Below are positions 26,157-35,536 of a DNA stretch of 64,000 bases, one piece after another. The position numbers were made by a program, and so were the translations under genes. Below the pieces are notes generated by a model, which was not told the DNA's origin, searched no databases, and saw only the letters and a list, made by a program, of their open reading frames with translations. The first letter of the stretch is position 1. Every line of letters begins with the position of its first letter. Source of the stretch: Pseudomonas sp. UBA4617 (GTDB lineage: Bacteria; Pseudomonadota; Gammaproteobacteria; Pseudomonadales; Pseudomonadaceae). The DNA lies in NCBI RefSeq assembly GCF_002386445.1, contig NZ_DGIR01000039.1, positions 115,190-179,189 on the forward strand, given 5' to 3'.

Positions 26157-28712
26157 TCACGGTTGGCAGACCAGGCGCTGGCGCTCGTAGTTGACCGCCT
26201 TGTCCCGTTCCGGCAGGTCGTAAGGTGCCGTGCACTGGCGCTCGCCCCACTTGATGGTCAGGCTGCCCTGGTCCTGCTCCAGCAGCACCAGGGCTTTACC
26301 GCTCGGGTCGGAAATTGCCAGCTGGCGGCCTTCGGCATCCTCGACCGATGCCCCGAACGGTATCAACTGGCCGCGCTCGTCGAACAGCTCGAACTGCACC
26401 CGACGCCCGCTCTTGCCGGTGTAGCGGGCAAGCACTACGGCGCCGCGGCGCGGCACCAGCTGCTGGGTGGCGTTGTCGATCTCGATGTCGCCACCGAGGT
26501 CGCGCGTGTCCAGGCTTATCCAGTTGACCCGATAGGGTTGGGCGCTGGGGATCACCGCATAGCCATTGCGTCCGGTTTCCACACCGCTGTAGCTGCTGAT
26601 CTTCGCCCCCTGTACACCCGGTACTTCGGCCAGGGCGAAGGTTTCGCTGAGGGTCTGGCCGAGGTTGATGCCGCCCTGGTGGGCGACCACGGCGCCGGCA
26701 ACGTTCAGGTTCTGCGAATCGTAGCCGCGCCCCTGGCTGTAGCCCAGACTGATGTCGGCGAACGAGGTGCGGGTGTTCAGGTTGGCCGAGGCCGAGCTGC
26801 CGCTGGTGCGGCTGTGGCCGCCCTGGATCGAGTAGAAGGTGTCGCTGGTTTCCGACAGGTAACCGTTGATACCGGCCTGGGTGGTGTCGTTGCCTTTCTG
26901 CGTGCTGCTGGTGACGAACGCCCGCGGTGCGCGGGCGCGGCCGCCGAGCGGGAACGAGAGCGACAGGTTGAACTGGGTATCCTGCCCCGAAAGGCCTGAG
27001 GTTCCCAGCTCCTTGGTACGACTGACGTCGAGGTTGTAGGAGATATCGCCCCAGTTGTTGCTGTAGCCGGCCGACAGGCTCTGCGATCCGCCGCGGTTCC
27101 AGTAGCGCTGGTCGCTGGCCGTCAGATACAGGCTGCCAAGTGCGCGGTCGCGGCCCAGGCTCTGGTTGATGGTCAGGTCGGTGCGGGTCTTGGAGTTGCC
27201 GCTGCGCTTGATCGCCTCGCTGCTTTGGTCCTCGATATGCTGGGTGAGGGTGCGGAAGCCCTCGGTCGAGTAGCGGTAGGCGGCCAGGGTGAAGTTGGTA
27301 TCGGTGCCGGTGAAGGTCTTGGCGTACAGCGCCCGCAGGCTGTTGCCCTGGGTGGTCTGGCCCTGGGCCTTGCTCGAGGAATGGGTGACATCGAGCGAAA
27401 AGGCGCCCAGCAGCGTGTTCAGGCCGCTGCCCAAGGCCAGTGCCCTGTAGTCGTCGGTGGCTTGCAGGCCAATCACCCCGGTCACGGTGTTGGTCAGGCC
27501 GTAGGCCAGCGTCGTGCTGAGCATCTGCGGCGTGGCCAGGCCCTCGCTGTTGCTGTTGTAGCGCCCGGCGGACAGGCTGTACTTGACCTGGCCGCCACGG
27601 ACCATCAGCGGCAGGCTGGAGAACGCCTGCACGCTGACCCGCCGGCGACCGTCGGCCTCGATGATGGTGATTTCCAGGTCGCCGTTGGAGCCGCTGGGGT
27701 AGATGTCGCTGATCTCGAACGGGCCGGGCGGTACATTGGCGGTGTACAGCAGGTAGCTGTTCTGGCGGATCTCGACCCTGGCGCTGGTCTGCGCCACGCC
27801 CCGCACCACGGGTGCGTAGCCGCGCTCGCTGTCTGCGCGCATACCTTCGTCCGAAGCCAGCTTCAGGCCCCGGTAGCGCACGCTGTCGAACAGGTCGCTG
27901 TCGCTGAAGATGTCGCCGGCGCTGAACTGGCCCTTGAGCGCGGTCACGTCGTGCTGCAGGTAGCTGCGGTTGCTCTTGAAGCTGTCCGGTCGCCCGGTGC
28001 CGCTGCTGAAGTTCGACTCGTTGCGCAAACGCCAACTGCCCAGGTTGATGCCGTTGCGCAAGCTCAGATTGTTGTTCAGCCGGGTCTCGGCATCAGCGGC
28101 GTTGCGGCTGGTGTTGAATTGATAGTTGACGAACGCCACAGGCACCCCCGCGTCCCAGAGTTGCGGGTCGACGTAGCCGCGCAGGCCGCGCTTCATGGCG
28201 ACCTGCGGAATGCTGGCGGACAGGCGCAAGTGACCCGAGTCATAGTTCAGGCTGGCCTGGTCGATCAGCGTGGGCAAGTCGTGGCAGGCCTGCGCGGTAT
28301 CCAGGCGCCCCTGTGCCCTGAGTTTGTCCATGTCGATGCCCAGCTGCTCGAGCAGTTCCAGGGTCAGGCACGGTTCCACGCGTCCGGTGTGGGGGTTGCG
28401 GTTGAAGTCGATGTCGCGCCGGCCCACCAGTACCTCGTTGCTGTACAGGTCTACCCGGTAGTTGCCCGGCAGCACACTGCTGGCCGATAGCAGTAACTGC
28501 AGGTCGACCGTCGATTGCGCACCTTGCAAAAAGGTGGTGTTGAAGCCCTGCAGCTGTGGGTCGTCCTGCGCCGCCGCGAGGCCGGGCAGCGCGCTGCACA
28601 GCAGCAATGACAGGGCGCTGAGCTTCCAGGCTGGACGAGGCGTTGCGCCATTGAGCGCACGCGCGCCTGCATTGGCACCGTCTACGGAGCGGGGGGGGAA
28701 GGACAAAGACAT
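26157..28712 (-). CDS. Fimbrial outer-membrane usher protein (FimD/PapC/CupD3 type)
   Basis: 851 aa. The usher gates pilin secretion across the outer membrane and assembles the fibre. Order of parts: N-terminal extension and signal peptide (cleavage near LPGLAAAQ at about 49), N-terminal chaperone-binding domain (FNTTFLQGAQSTVDLQLL), 24-strand beta barrel with a plug region (ARVEIRQNSYLLYTANVPPGPFEISDIYPSGSNGDLEI is the family signature), and C-terminal domains (RRGAVVLARYTGKSGRRVQFEL, then GKALVLLEQDQGSLTIKWG). A disulfide pair is likely near the C-terminus (WGERQC ... RLVCQP). The fifth to seventh codons contain a C8 tract. It is last in the minus-strand pilin-chaperone-usher unit. Confidence 0.95.
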   Translation of the reverse strand: MSLSFPPRSVDGANAGARALNGATPRPAWKLSALSLLLCSALPGLAAAQDDPQLQGFNTTFLQGAQSTVDLQLLLSASSVLPGNYRVDLYSNEVLVGRRDIDFNRNPHTGRVEPCLTLELLEQLGIDMDKLRAQGRLDTAQACHDLPTLIDQASLNYDSGHLRLSASIPQVAMKRGLRGYVDPQLWDAGVPVAFVNYQFNTSRNAADAETRLNNNLSLRNGINLGSWRLRNESNFSSGTGRPDSFKSNRSYLQHDVTALKGQFSAGDIFSDSDLFDSVRYRGLKLASDEGMRADSERGYAPVVRGVAQTSARVEIRQNSYLLYTANVPPGPFEISDIYPSGSNGDLEITIIEADGRRRVSVQAFSSLPLMVRGGQVKYSLSAGRYNSNSEGLATPQMLSTTLAYGLTNTVTGVIGLQATDDYRALALGSGLNTLLGAFSLDVTHSSSKAQGQTTQGNSLRALYAKTFTGTDTNFTLAAYRYSTEGFRTLTQHIEDQSSEAIKRSGNSKTRTDLTINQSLGRDRALGSLYLTASDQRYWNRGGSQSLSAGYSNNWGDISYNLDVSRTKELGTSGLSGQDTQFNLSLSFPLGGRARAPRAFVTSSTQKGNDTTQAGINGYLSETSDTFYSIQGGHSRTSGSSASANLNTRTSFADISLGYSQGRGYDSQNLNVAGAVVAHQGGINLGQTLSETFALAEVPGVQGAKISSYSGVETGRNGYAVIPSAQPYRVNWISLDTRDLGGDIEIDNATQQLVPRRGAVVLARYTGKSGRRVQFELFDERGQLIPFGASVEDAEGRQLAISDPSGKALVLLEQDQGSLTIKWGERQCTAPYDLPERDKAVNYERQRLVCQP

Positions 28713-28797
28713 ACTAGGAACCTATTTCATGTCCCGGCACGGGCTGGGCACGGCGAGGCCGCACACGACCGGGGCGCGCGAGGTGGGCGTTAGGCGT

Positions 28798-29544
28798 TCA
28801 CAAGCTGATGGCGGGTTCGGCAGGCTTGGCACTACCTGGCTGGGCAGGGTTCAGCAGCACGGAATAGCCATGCTGGGCGCCATAGTCGTTGATGCTCTTG
28901 AAGGTGAGCGTCAGCGGGCCGTCCACTTGCGAAAGTGCCGAGCTGAATGTCTTTTGTTCACCGGGGGCGATCATGGTCGAATCGGCGCTGAACACGCTCT
29001 GATTACCGCGTCTGACTTCGATGTCGGCCATCGACACGTGATACAAGCTGGGGTTGTTCACGCTCAGCTTTGCCTTCCCCGATTGCTGGGTCACTTGCCA
29101 GACCAATTGTTCCGGTGCCAGCAGGGCATCGCCGGGCAAGTTGGCCGGGCGGAAGAAAATCTTGATGCGTTGGCGCACCGCCAACTGCAAGGTATTGGCC
29201 TGGGTACTGGCTTGCGGGATTTCCTGCACATTCAGCCAGACCACCGATTCGCGATCGGTCGGCAGGCCTTGGCCTTCATAAAGGATACGCAGCAGTTGTT
29301 CCTGCTTGGGCATTACCCTGGCCAAGGGTGGGGTGATGGCAAACGGCGCCTGCGCGCTGTCGCCGGCATCCACCCAGGACTGCACCAGGACTTCCTGGTT
29401 GCCATTGCGCACGATGACATTGGCTTCCTTGTGAGCACCGTCGAACACGACGCGCGTAGCGCTCAGGGAGATGCTGGCGGTTGCCTGGGCAGCGACGAGC
29501 ATGCCCAGCAACCCGAAAACGGGATACAGAGAACGACGCAACAT
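28798..29544 (-). CDS. Periplasmic fimbrial chaperone (PapD/CupD2 type)
   Basis: 248 aa. Signal peptide about 1-24 (ending AQATA). Two immunoglobulin-like domains follow: domain 1 with the G1 strand consensus NTLQLAVRQRIKIFFRPANL, whose alternating hydrophobics complement pilins, and the RVVFDGAHKEANVIVRNG block with the conserved Arg near strand A. It lies between the major pilin and the usher, 71 bp after the pilin stop. It is the second chaperone of the locus and is clearly related to the one at 39422-40126. Confidence 0.95.
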   Translation of the reverse strand: MLRRSLYPVFGLLGMLVAAQATASISLSATRVVFDGAHKEANVIVRNGNQEVLVQSWVDAGDSAQAPFAITPPLARVMPKQEQLLRILYEGQGLPTDRESVVWLNVQEIPQASTQANTLQLAVRQRIKIFFRPANLPGDALLAPEQLVWQVTQQSGKAKLSVNNPSLYHVSMADIEVRRGNQSVFSADSTMIAPGEQKTFSSALSQVDGPLTLTFKSINDYGAQHGYSVLLNPAQPGSAKPAEPAISL

Positions 29545-29615
29545 GGTTGGGGTACCTTGCGGGACGAAGAAGTGGCGAGGCTGTTCAGCCTCGCGCGGGG
29601 AGCAGGGCGAATCGA

Positions 29616-30215
29616 TTACTCGTACTGCAGGATGAACGGCAGGGTGGCGTCACCACGACCGGCGGTGGCAGTGCCGGCAGCGCCGGTGGTCACGTAGGCT
29701 GCCGAGAAGCTCAGGGTGGCGTCACCACCCGCAGCGCCAGTGCCGTGGACCTCGCTCTGGATCTTGGCGGTGGCGGCCGAGCTCAGGTCGATCAGGTTGC
29801 CGTTCGGGTCGAGCAGGGCGATGCCGACGTTGGCTGCGGTGCCAGTGCCTTTGGTCAGGGCCAGGACCTTCTTGCCGGTGACCAGGCCGGAACCGCCGCT
29901 GTTGGCATCGAAGACCATCGCCACCTTGGTGCCGACGTTGCAGTTGACGTTGAGGTTGAAGTCCTTGCCGGTCACGCGGCCTGCGGTCGGGTTCTCGGCG
30001 GTACCCATGTCCTTGATCGAGACGGTGCCCATGTCCACGGCAATGACGCGGTCGGCATTGGCGCCGTCGACCGAACAGGCGTCATTGTTGATCACGCCGG
30101 TGAAGGAAATCTTGCCGCTGCCACCTTTGACTGGCCCGGTAGGCTCGGCAGCCAGCACGCCGGCGGAAGCGGTAATCAGCGAGAGGGTCAGTGCGGCCAG
30201 GGAGAATTTATTCAT
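29616..30215 (-). CDS. Major type 1-like fimbrial subunit (pilin, CupD1-like)
   Basis: 199 aa. Signal peptide 1-23 (cleavage after VLAA), then FimA-type pilin domain: GGSGKISFTGVI opening strand, disulfide Cys47-Cys92, and a C-terminal donor-strand-accepting beta strand ending LPFILQYE with the aromatic penultimate residue typical of chaperone-bound pilins. The frame is open to 30266, but MNKFSLAALTLSLITAS at 30215 is the signal peptide start. Gly/Thr/Ala-rich composition without tryptophan is usual for a main shaft subunit. An RcsB-type box lies 79-92 nt upstream. Confidence 0.94.
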   Translation of the reverse strand: MNKFSLAALTLSLITASAGVLAAEPTGPVKGGSGKISFTGVINNDACSVDGANADRVIAVDMGTVSIKDMGTAENPTAGRVTGKDFNLNVNCNVGTKVAMVFDANSGGSGLVTGKKVLALTKGTGTAANVGIALLDPNGNLIDLSSAATAKIQSEVHGTGAAGGDATLSFSAAYVTTGAAGTATAGRGDATLPFILQYE

Positions 30216-30264
30216 TTTGATGTCCACATGAAAGTGAGTAAGTGCTGCAACTAATTGCACGCTC

Positions 30265-30307
30265 ACAATATGTCAGGTGGTTTCCCTAGCCCATCAGACG
30301 AATCTTA
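30265..30307 (-). promoter_or_regulatory. RcsB-type box and -10 of the major pilin promoter
   Basis: On the minus strand TAAGATTCGTCTGA at 30307-30294 is an imperfect TAAGA/TCTGA dyad close to the enterobacterial RcsB recognition sequence. A -10-like TATTGT at 30270-30265 begins after 23 nt, which places the box next to the -35 position as for RcsB-activated promoters. Predicted leader to the pilin ATG is about 43 nt. The same box and spacing recur at 38347-38389 and 40172-40214. Confidence 0.65.
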
Positions 30308-30329
30308 ATGGTCGGCCAATCATGCTTAG

Positions 30330-30977
30330 TTAATTGAAGATATGACTGGCCAAGCAATAGGCCAATAATTCCTGGTCGCTGTTTACTTCAAGTTTACGCA
30401 TGGCGGAAACTTTCTGCGCACTGATGGTCTTGGTACTTCGGTGTTGGCTGCGGGCAATTTCGCTGACACTTTGTCCGGCCACGAACAGGCGTAGTATTTC
30501 GAATTCCTTGGGCGATAAGTTTTCTATCCGTTGGTCGATGGCGGTGTTACGGGCCACTACCGAATGCCTTGCCCGTTCCGGCGCGCGATAGGTGCTGTTG
30601 CGCGCCACGGCATTCAAGGCCTTTTCGATTTCGCCGTGCAACTGGCTCTTCTGGATGACACCGTCCACGCCCAGTTCCTGCAGCCGCGTGAGGATCAGCG
30701 GGTTGGAAATCATCGTCAGCACGAGAATGCGAACAGTGGGATAGTGGCGCTTGAGATAGTCGATCAGTTTCAACCCGTCACCGTAAGGTGAGTCTGCCGG
30801 CATGTTGTAGTCGGAGATGACCATGTCCACGGGTTGGCGTTCGAGCAGTTCGATCAGTCCTTGCGAGCACACGGCTTCGCCGACCACGCAAAAGCGCGGG
30901 TCGCGTTCGACCAGTTCACGGACGCCGAGCAGTACGATGGGGTGATCGTCGGCGATGATGACCTTGAGTTTTTCCAT
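30330..30977 (-). CDS. rcsB: RcsB-like NarL/FixJ-family response regulator
   Basis: 215 aa against 216 for E. coli RcsB. The receiver begins MEKLKVIIADDHPIVLLGVR, in register with E. coli RcsB, and puts the phosphorylated aspartate at residue 56 (ISDYNMP), the same number as in RcsB. An in-frame ATG at 31022 would add 15 unrelated residues; neither start has a clear ribosome site, so the family match decides. C-terminal HTH at about 150-210 (LSPKEFEILRLFVAGQSVSEIARSQHRSTKTISAQKVSAMRKL) is close to RcsB. It follows the RcsC-like kinase and precedes the pilin operon. It corresponds to RcsB of the P. aeruginosa PA14 cupD locus, an activator of fimbrial genes. Confidence 0.9.
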   Translation of the reverse strand: MEKLKVIIADDHPIVLLGVRELVERDPRFCVVGEAVCSQGLIELLERQPVDMVISDYNMPADSPYGDGLKLIDYLKRHYPTVRILVLTMISNPLILTRLQELGVDGVIQKSQLHGEIEKALNAVARNSTYRAPERARHSVVARNTAIDQRIENLSPKEFEILRLFVAGQSVSEIARSQHRSTKTISAQKVSAMRKLEVNSDQELLAYCLASHIFN

Positions 30978-31046
30978 AAGTGACGACCCGTTAGCCAATG
31001 CGGATGAGAGGGTGGTTTCCATGCGTTATCAGCGCTGTAGTTGTTT

Positions 31047-34000
31047 CTATGCAAGGCTGTCGAGCATGGCCGACAGCCGGTCCAGCACCTCCCGCATCCT
31101 GGCCGCCAGGGTAGCGTCGAGCGGCGAGTTGGCCAGCGCGTCCTCCAGTGCGCAGCACTGCTCGGACAGGGCTCGGGCCTGCACCGCGCCCAGGGCCCCG
31201 GCGACGCTGTGCAAGCGCTCGCCAAGACGCCGATGGTCGCGTTGCTCGAGGGCCAGGCGCAACTGCTGCAGATCCTCGTGCATGGTGCTGATGAACAGCG
31301 CGCGCATGCTGTTGGGCACTTGCACGGTGTCGCCGGTGGCAGGCAGGGGCGAAGTGCCATGGGTGTCCGCTTGCGCCTGGCTGGGCCCATCAACCAGTAC
31401 CGGCCGGCACAGACGGAGCAGATGGCTGCGCAAGGCCTGCAGGCTCAACGGTTTGACCATCCAGGCATTCATGCCCACTTCGAGGCAGCGCTGGCCCTCT
31501 TCGCGCAGGGCATTGGCGGTAACGCCGATGATCGGCAGACGGGCGTCGTGCTGGCGCAGCGTCCTGGCCAGCTCGTAGCCATTCATCAAGGGCATGTTCA
31601 CGTCGGTCAGGACCAGGTCGAACAGGCCTGGCTGCCAGCGTTGCATGGCCTGTTCGCCATTGGCCGCGACGACCGTGGTGCAGCCCAGCGCCTCAAGTTG
31701 CTCCTGCAGGATCGCCTGGTTGATCGGATTGTCCTCGGCCACCAGGATATGCAGGCGTAGAGCGGCGCGTTGCTGCTGCACGGTGTTCTGCTCATCGGGC
31801 GACCCGCCCTGGCGCACCACCTCGATGATCTGGGCGATGGCCCGCACGTCATGCAGATCCACCCGCCAGCAGCCGTCGATGAACGCGCCGGGGGTAGGGC
31901 CGTCGCTGCTGGCGCAGATCCGCTGGCCGTGCCAGTTGGCAGCATCCGCGCAGTCGAGCAGGTCTACCAGCAGTGCCTGCTGGTTGTCCCTCTCCAGGGG
32001 GGGAATGGTCAGGGTCGCGGCGATACCCAGACGCTGCAGCCAGTCGACGCCATGCTGGGCAAGCTCCGGTATCGGCGCACGTACATACACCGGGGTCGGG
32101 TCGGGCACTACGCTTGGGCAGTCGCTCAGCTCCCCCGGTGCCAGTGGCAGGCTGATGTTGAGGGAAAAGCTGCTGCCCAGGCCCGGCTCACTGACTACCT
32201 TGATCTGGCCACCCATCATGTCGGCCAGCCAGCCGCAGATCGGCAGGCCCAGGCCCGCACCGCCCTCGCTGGAAGCGTCGGCGACCTGGTAGAACAGCTC
32301 GAAGAGCCTGGCCTGCTGCGCCTGAGAAATGCCAATGCCGCTGTCGGCAACCTGCCATTGCAGGCGCACGTGGGTGTCGTCGAGCGCCAGCACGCGGGTG
32401 CGCAGCACCACCCGGCCGGTGTCGGTAAACTTGATGGCGTTGCTCAGCAGGTTGTTGAGGATCTGGCGGATGCGTATCGGATCGCCCACCACCTGCGCCG
32501 GCAGGCGGGCGTCATGGCAGGCATAGAGCAATAGGCCTTTGCGCTCGGCAAAGGCGCGATACGTGCGCACGGTGTCCTCGAGCATGTCCAGCGGGCAGAA
32601 CACCACGGGTTCGAGCGCCATCTGTCCGGATTCGATCTTGGTTACATCCAGCACGTCACTGATCAGCTGGAACAGGGTTGCCGAGGAGCGCTGGATAGTG
32701 TGCAGGTATCCTTGCTGGCGTGCATCCAGGTGCGTCAGGCCGAGCAGTTCGAGGGTGCCCAGCACGCCGTACAGCGGGGTGCGGATCTCGTGGCTCATGG
32801 TTGCCAGGAACAGGGTCTTGGCGGTGTTGGCGGCGTCTGCGGCGCGCCGGGCTTCGTCAAGCGCCTGGGCGTCCTCGACGTGGCGGGTGACGTCGTTGAA
32901 TGCGTATAGGCGCACGTCTTCGCCGTGGTAGCGGGTCGACACGTAGCCGACCTGCAGGTGGCGGCCTTCGACCTGCAGGTAGTGCTCGCCACTGCGCGTG
33001 CTGCCCACTGCCGAGGCGAGGGTGTTGACCAGCTCGCGGGTGCCCTGCCATTGCTGCGCCCGCTGGTTCTCCAGCAGTATTTCGTTGTCGGCGCTGCGGA
33101 CCACGCACAGGCCGGTCGGGGCGGTGTCGATGACCACCCGGCTGAAGGCTTCGCTCTCGGTGATGATCTCATGGGCTGCACGCGCTGGCAGGATGACCTG
33201 GCGCTGATACCAGCGAATGGCCACCCGGCCCAGCCCGATGAGTACCAGGAACGTGGCGGCGATGCTGGCCAGCGACCAGAACGCGTAACGGAAGAAGTGC
33301 CGGTAGGTCACGGTGTAGACCGCACTCCAGCCACCGTTGGCCTGTTCATGGAGACGGAACACCAGGCCTTCGGGCTTGATGTTGAGGCCTTCACGCAGCC
33401 CCTTCAGCGGGGTAGGCGCGCCGATCAGCATCTCGCCGGATGGCGCGATGAGGTTGAAGTGGTCGTATACGGTCCAGTCCATGATTCGCTCGAAATCATC
33501 GATCTGGGCCAGGTCAAGAAGCGACGCCACTAGCGTGGCTTGGCCGTCTGCCTTGCCCGGGCGCAGGGAGACGTTGGCGTAGGCCAGCAGGCGCGGCGGG
33601 GACGCCTGATCCGGTTGCTCGACATAACTGCGCCAGATGATCCTGTTGCCTGGGCTCCAGTCCTTGCCCTGAGGCTGGCGCGCCATGACCTGCCTGATCA
33701 CATCGATGAACGGTTCTTCCTCCAGCTTGCCCCGCCCGCGTCCTGCGGCGGGAACGGTAATGTCGTAACGGGCATCCGGCGAGAACAGGAACACCTGCGG
33801 CGAACGGTACGGGGAGGCCGACCAGAACATGCTGTAGAAGCTGGCGAGGTTCGCCCCCAGGGTGAAGATGTCCGATACTTCGCGGTCAGCCAGGTTGTGC
33901 GGGTCGAGCTTGAGGCTGAACGGCATGGAAAATGGAAAGATCTGGCCTTTGTAGATGTCCGGCCCTTCCTCGGGCATTGGCGTCAGCGCCGGCTCGAGCG

Positions 34001-34259
34001 CACGTGGGTAGTCGAGCAGCTCCCCCTTGGCGCTGCGTTGCACGAGGGCCTCCAGGAAGGTTTCCTGCTCCTGGATATTCTCCATCAGGCGGGCGAAATG
34101 GATGTTGATCGTATCGCTGTGTTCGTCGATCAGGCGCCCGAACGACCAGAGACCGAAACCGGCCAGCAGCAGCGCCAGGCCCAGCAGGACGGTCATGCCT
34201 TTGTTCAGGCGCAGGGAGCTGCGGGCCAGGTTTTCCAGCAGGGCGTTGTACTGTTTCAT
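31047..34259 (-). CDS. rcsC: RcsC-like hybrid sensor histidine kinase with receiver and Hpt
   Basis: 1070 aa membrane protein. Transmembrane helices at about 21-43 and 322-347 enclose a periplasmic sensor of about 280 residues. Then PAS-like region (375-465), HisKA with His490 (ATMSHEIRTPLYG), HATPase (N box NNLLSNAIKF, G boxes DSGIGIS and GAGLGLPI), an RcsC-type alpha-beta-loop region (about 725-815), receiver with Asp886 (LTDVNMP), and C-terminal Hpt with His1017 (LGERLHSVAGALG). It therefore carries all four relay stations. It lies directly upstream of rcsB. In PA14 the matching RcsC/RcsB/PvrS/PvrR network controls CupD fimbriae and biofilm. The signal is unknown. Confidence 0.92.
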   Translation of the reverse strand: MKQYNALLENLARSSLRLNKGMTVLLGLALLLAGFGLWSFGRLIDEHSDTINIHFARLMENIQEQETFLEALVQRSAKGELLDYPRALEPALTPMPEEGPDIYKGQIFPFSMPFSLKLDPHNLADREVSDIFTLGANLASFYSMFWSASPYRSPQVFLFSPDARYDITVPAAGRGRGKLEEEPFIDVIRQVMARQPQGKDWSPGNRIIWRSYVEQPDQASPPRLLAYANVSLRPGKADGQATLVASLLDLAQIDDFERIMDWTVYDHFNLIAPSGEMLIGAPTPLKGLREGLNIKPEGLVFRLHEQANGGWSAVYTVTYRHFFRYAFWSLASIAATFLVLIGLGRVAIRWYQRQVILPARAAHEIITESEAFSRVVIDTAPTGLCVVRSADNEILLENQRAQQWQGTRELVNTLASAVGSTRSGEHYLQVEGRHLQVGYVSTRYHGEDVRLYAFNDVTRHVEDAQALDEARRAADAANTAKTLFLATMSHEIRTPLYGVLGTLELLGLTHLDARQQGYLHTIQRSSATLFQLISDVLDVTKIESGQMALEPVVFCPLDMLEDTVRTYRAFAERKGLLLYACHDARLPAQVVGDPIRIRQILNNLLSNAIKFTDTGRVVLRTRVLALDDTHVRLQWQVADSGIGISQAQQARLFELFYQVADASSEGGAGLGLPICGWLADMMGGQIKVVSEPGLGSSFSLNISLPLAPGELSDCPSVVPDPTPVYVRAPIPELAQHGVDWLQRLGIAATLTIPPLERDNQQALLVDLLDCADAANWHGQRICASSDGPTPGAFIDGCWRVDLHDVRAIAQIIEVVRQGGSPDEQNTVQQQRAALRLHILVAEDNPINQAILQEQLEALGCTTVVAANGEQAMQRWQPGLFDLVLTDVNMPLMNGYELARTLRQHDARLPIIGVTANALREEGQRCLEVGMNAWMVKPLSLQALRSHLLRLCRPVLVDGPSQAQADTHGTSPLPATGDTVQVPNSMRALFISTMHEDLQQLRLALEQRDHRRLGERLHSVAGALGAVQARALSEQCCALEDALANSPLDATLAARMREVLDRLSAMLDSLA

Positions 34260-34342
34260 GCAAGGATCCGGAAGGGCGTGGGGGCATCGATACCTAACGA
34301 ATATACCTTTGATGCCCGGCCGGCGCTGTGAGTTACAGCCGG

Positions 34343-35536
34343 TCAGTAGGCGGACGGAGGACCGTCGTTGTGCAGCAGGCGCTGGAACTGTTCCGCCGAC
34401 ACGGCATGGGAGATCAAAAAGCCTTGCACCTGGTTGCAGTCGACCTTGCGCAGCATTTCCAGCTCCTGAGGCGTCTCGACCCCTTCGGCGACCACGGTGA
34501 GCCCGAGCTTGCGACCCAGGGCAACGATGCTGGCCAAGGCCGAGGCCAGGCTCTCGCTTTCATCGCAACGCTGCACCAGCGCCCGGTCTATCTTCAGTTC
34601 GGTGAAAGGCGTCGAAACCAGGCTCATGTACGAGCTGTAGCCTTTGCCAAAGTCGTCCTGGGACAGGCCGAAACCTTTCATGCGCAAGCGGCAGGCGCCT
34701 GCATAGAAGTTGCTCAGCTGTTCGGGAATGGAGCATTCCATCAGCTCGAAGCACAGCTTGCCGGGCACGCCCTGGTGGTGCAGGACAAATTCCAGCAGCC
34801 GATCGGCCAGGTCATGGCTGTTCAACAGGTGGGTCGGCAGGTTGATCGAGACCGGGATGTCATAGCCCCGTTCGCGCCAGCGCGCCTGGGCATCCATGGC
34901 TTGCTTGAGCATCACCCACAGTAGCCTTTCCTCCAGGCCGAAGGCATTGATCGTTGGCAGGAAGGTGCCTGGCAGCAACACCCCTTGCTCCGGGTGCATC
35001 CAGCGCACCAGGGCCTCGGCCGCGACGATGCGACCATTGTGCAAGGACTTCTTGGGTTGGAACCAGGCCTGAAAAGCTCGGTTGTTCAAAGCATCGATCA
35101 GGGTCTGGCGTTCGAACTCGGGCGGGGTGGGTACCGCCTGGGCCGGTGCCTGATGGTGCAACTGCAATTGGTCGATCAGGCTGCGCAGCGCGGCGGGCTC
35201 GACCGGCTTGGAGATCAGCCCGAGCACGTCCACGCCGAGGTTCTTGGCCACCAGGCTCGCCGCCATGAGCATGCGCCGCGAGGCCACGCTCATGATCGCC
35301 AGGCCTGGCTTGTGGCGCAGGCCGGCCAGGTGCTGGATGAACTGTACACCGTCCATGCCGGGCATCAGCAGGTCGGTCAGGACCAGGTCGACGTCTCGCT
35401 GGCGCAGGCGCTCCAGCGCTTCCTGACCATCCCGGGCCGCTTCCAGGTTGAAGCTGCCAAGCTCGCTGAACAAGTGTTGCAGGTACATATGCTGAAAGGG
35501 GTGGTCTTCGACAATCAGGATGTTAAACGTCTTCAA
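34343..35536 (-). CDS. pvrR: PvrR-like response regulator with EAL phosphodiesterase domain
   Basis: 397 aa: receiver (Asp55 in LVLTDLLMPG) followed by EAL domain at about 140-385. Catalytic residues of active EAL enzymes are kept: AAEALVRW, Asn in SINLP, Glu in FELMEC, Asp-Asp in QDDFGKGYSS, Lys in ELKIDR, Glu in VVAEGVET and Gln in QVQGF. It should therefore hydrolyse cyclic-di-GMP when phosphorylation permits. The start is a TTG overlapping the pvrS stop (TTGA), so it is translationally coupled to the kinase. PvrR of PA14 and RocR are the closest architectures. Likely effect: lower c-di-GMP and oppose fimbria-mediated attachment. Confidence 0.92.
   Translation of the reverse strand: MKTFNILIVEDHPFQHMYLQHLFSELGSFNLEAARDGQEALERLRQRDVDLVLTDLLMPGMDGVQFIQHLAGLRHKPGLAIMSVASRRMLMAASLVAKNLGVDVLGLISKPVEPAALRSLIDQLQLHHQAPAQAVPTPPEFERQTLIDALNNRAFQAWFQPKKSLHNGRIVAAEALVRWMHPEQGVLLPGTFLPTINAFGLEERLLWVMLKQAMDAQARWRERGYDIPVSINLPTHLLNSHDLADRLLEFVLHHQGVPGKLCFELMECSIPEQLSNFYAGACRLRMKGFGLSQDDFGKGYSSYMSLVSTPFTELKIDRALVQRCDESESLASALASIVALGRKLGLTVVAEGVETPQELEMLRKVDCNQVQGFLISHAVSAEQFQRLLHNDGPPSAY

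Noticed and set aside
27225..28490. A 421-codon plus-strand frame within the usher
   Set aside because: The minus-strand usher shows signal peptide, barrel signature and C-terminal domains; the plus frame is Ala/Gly/Val repeats without family features.
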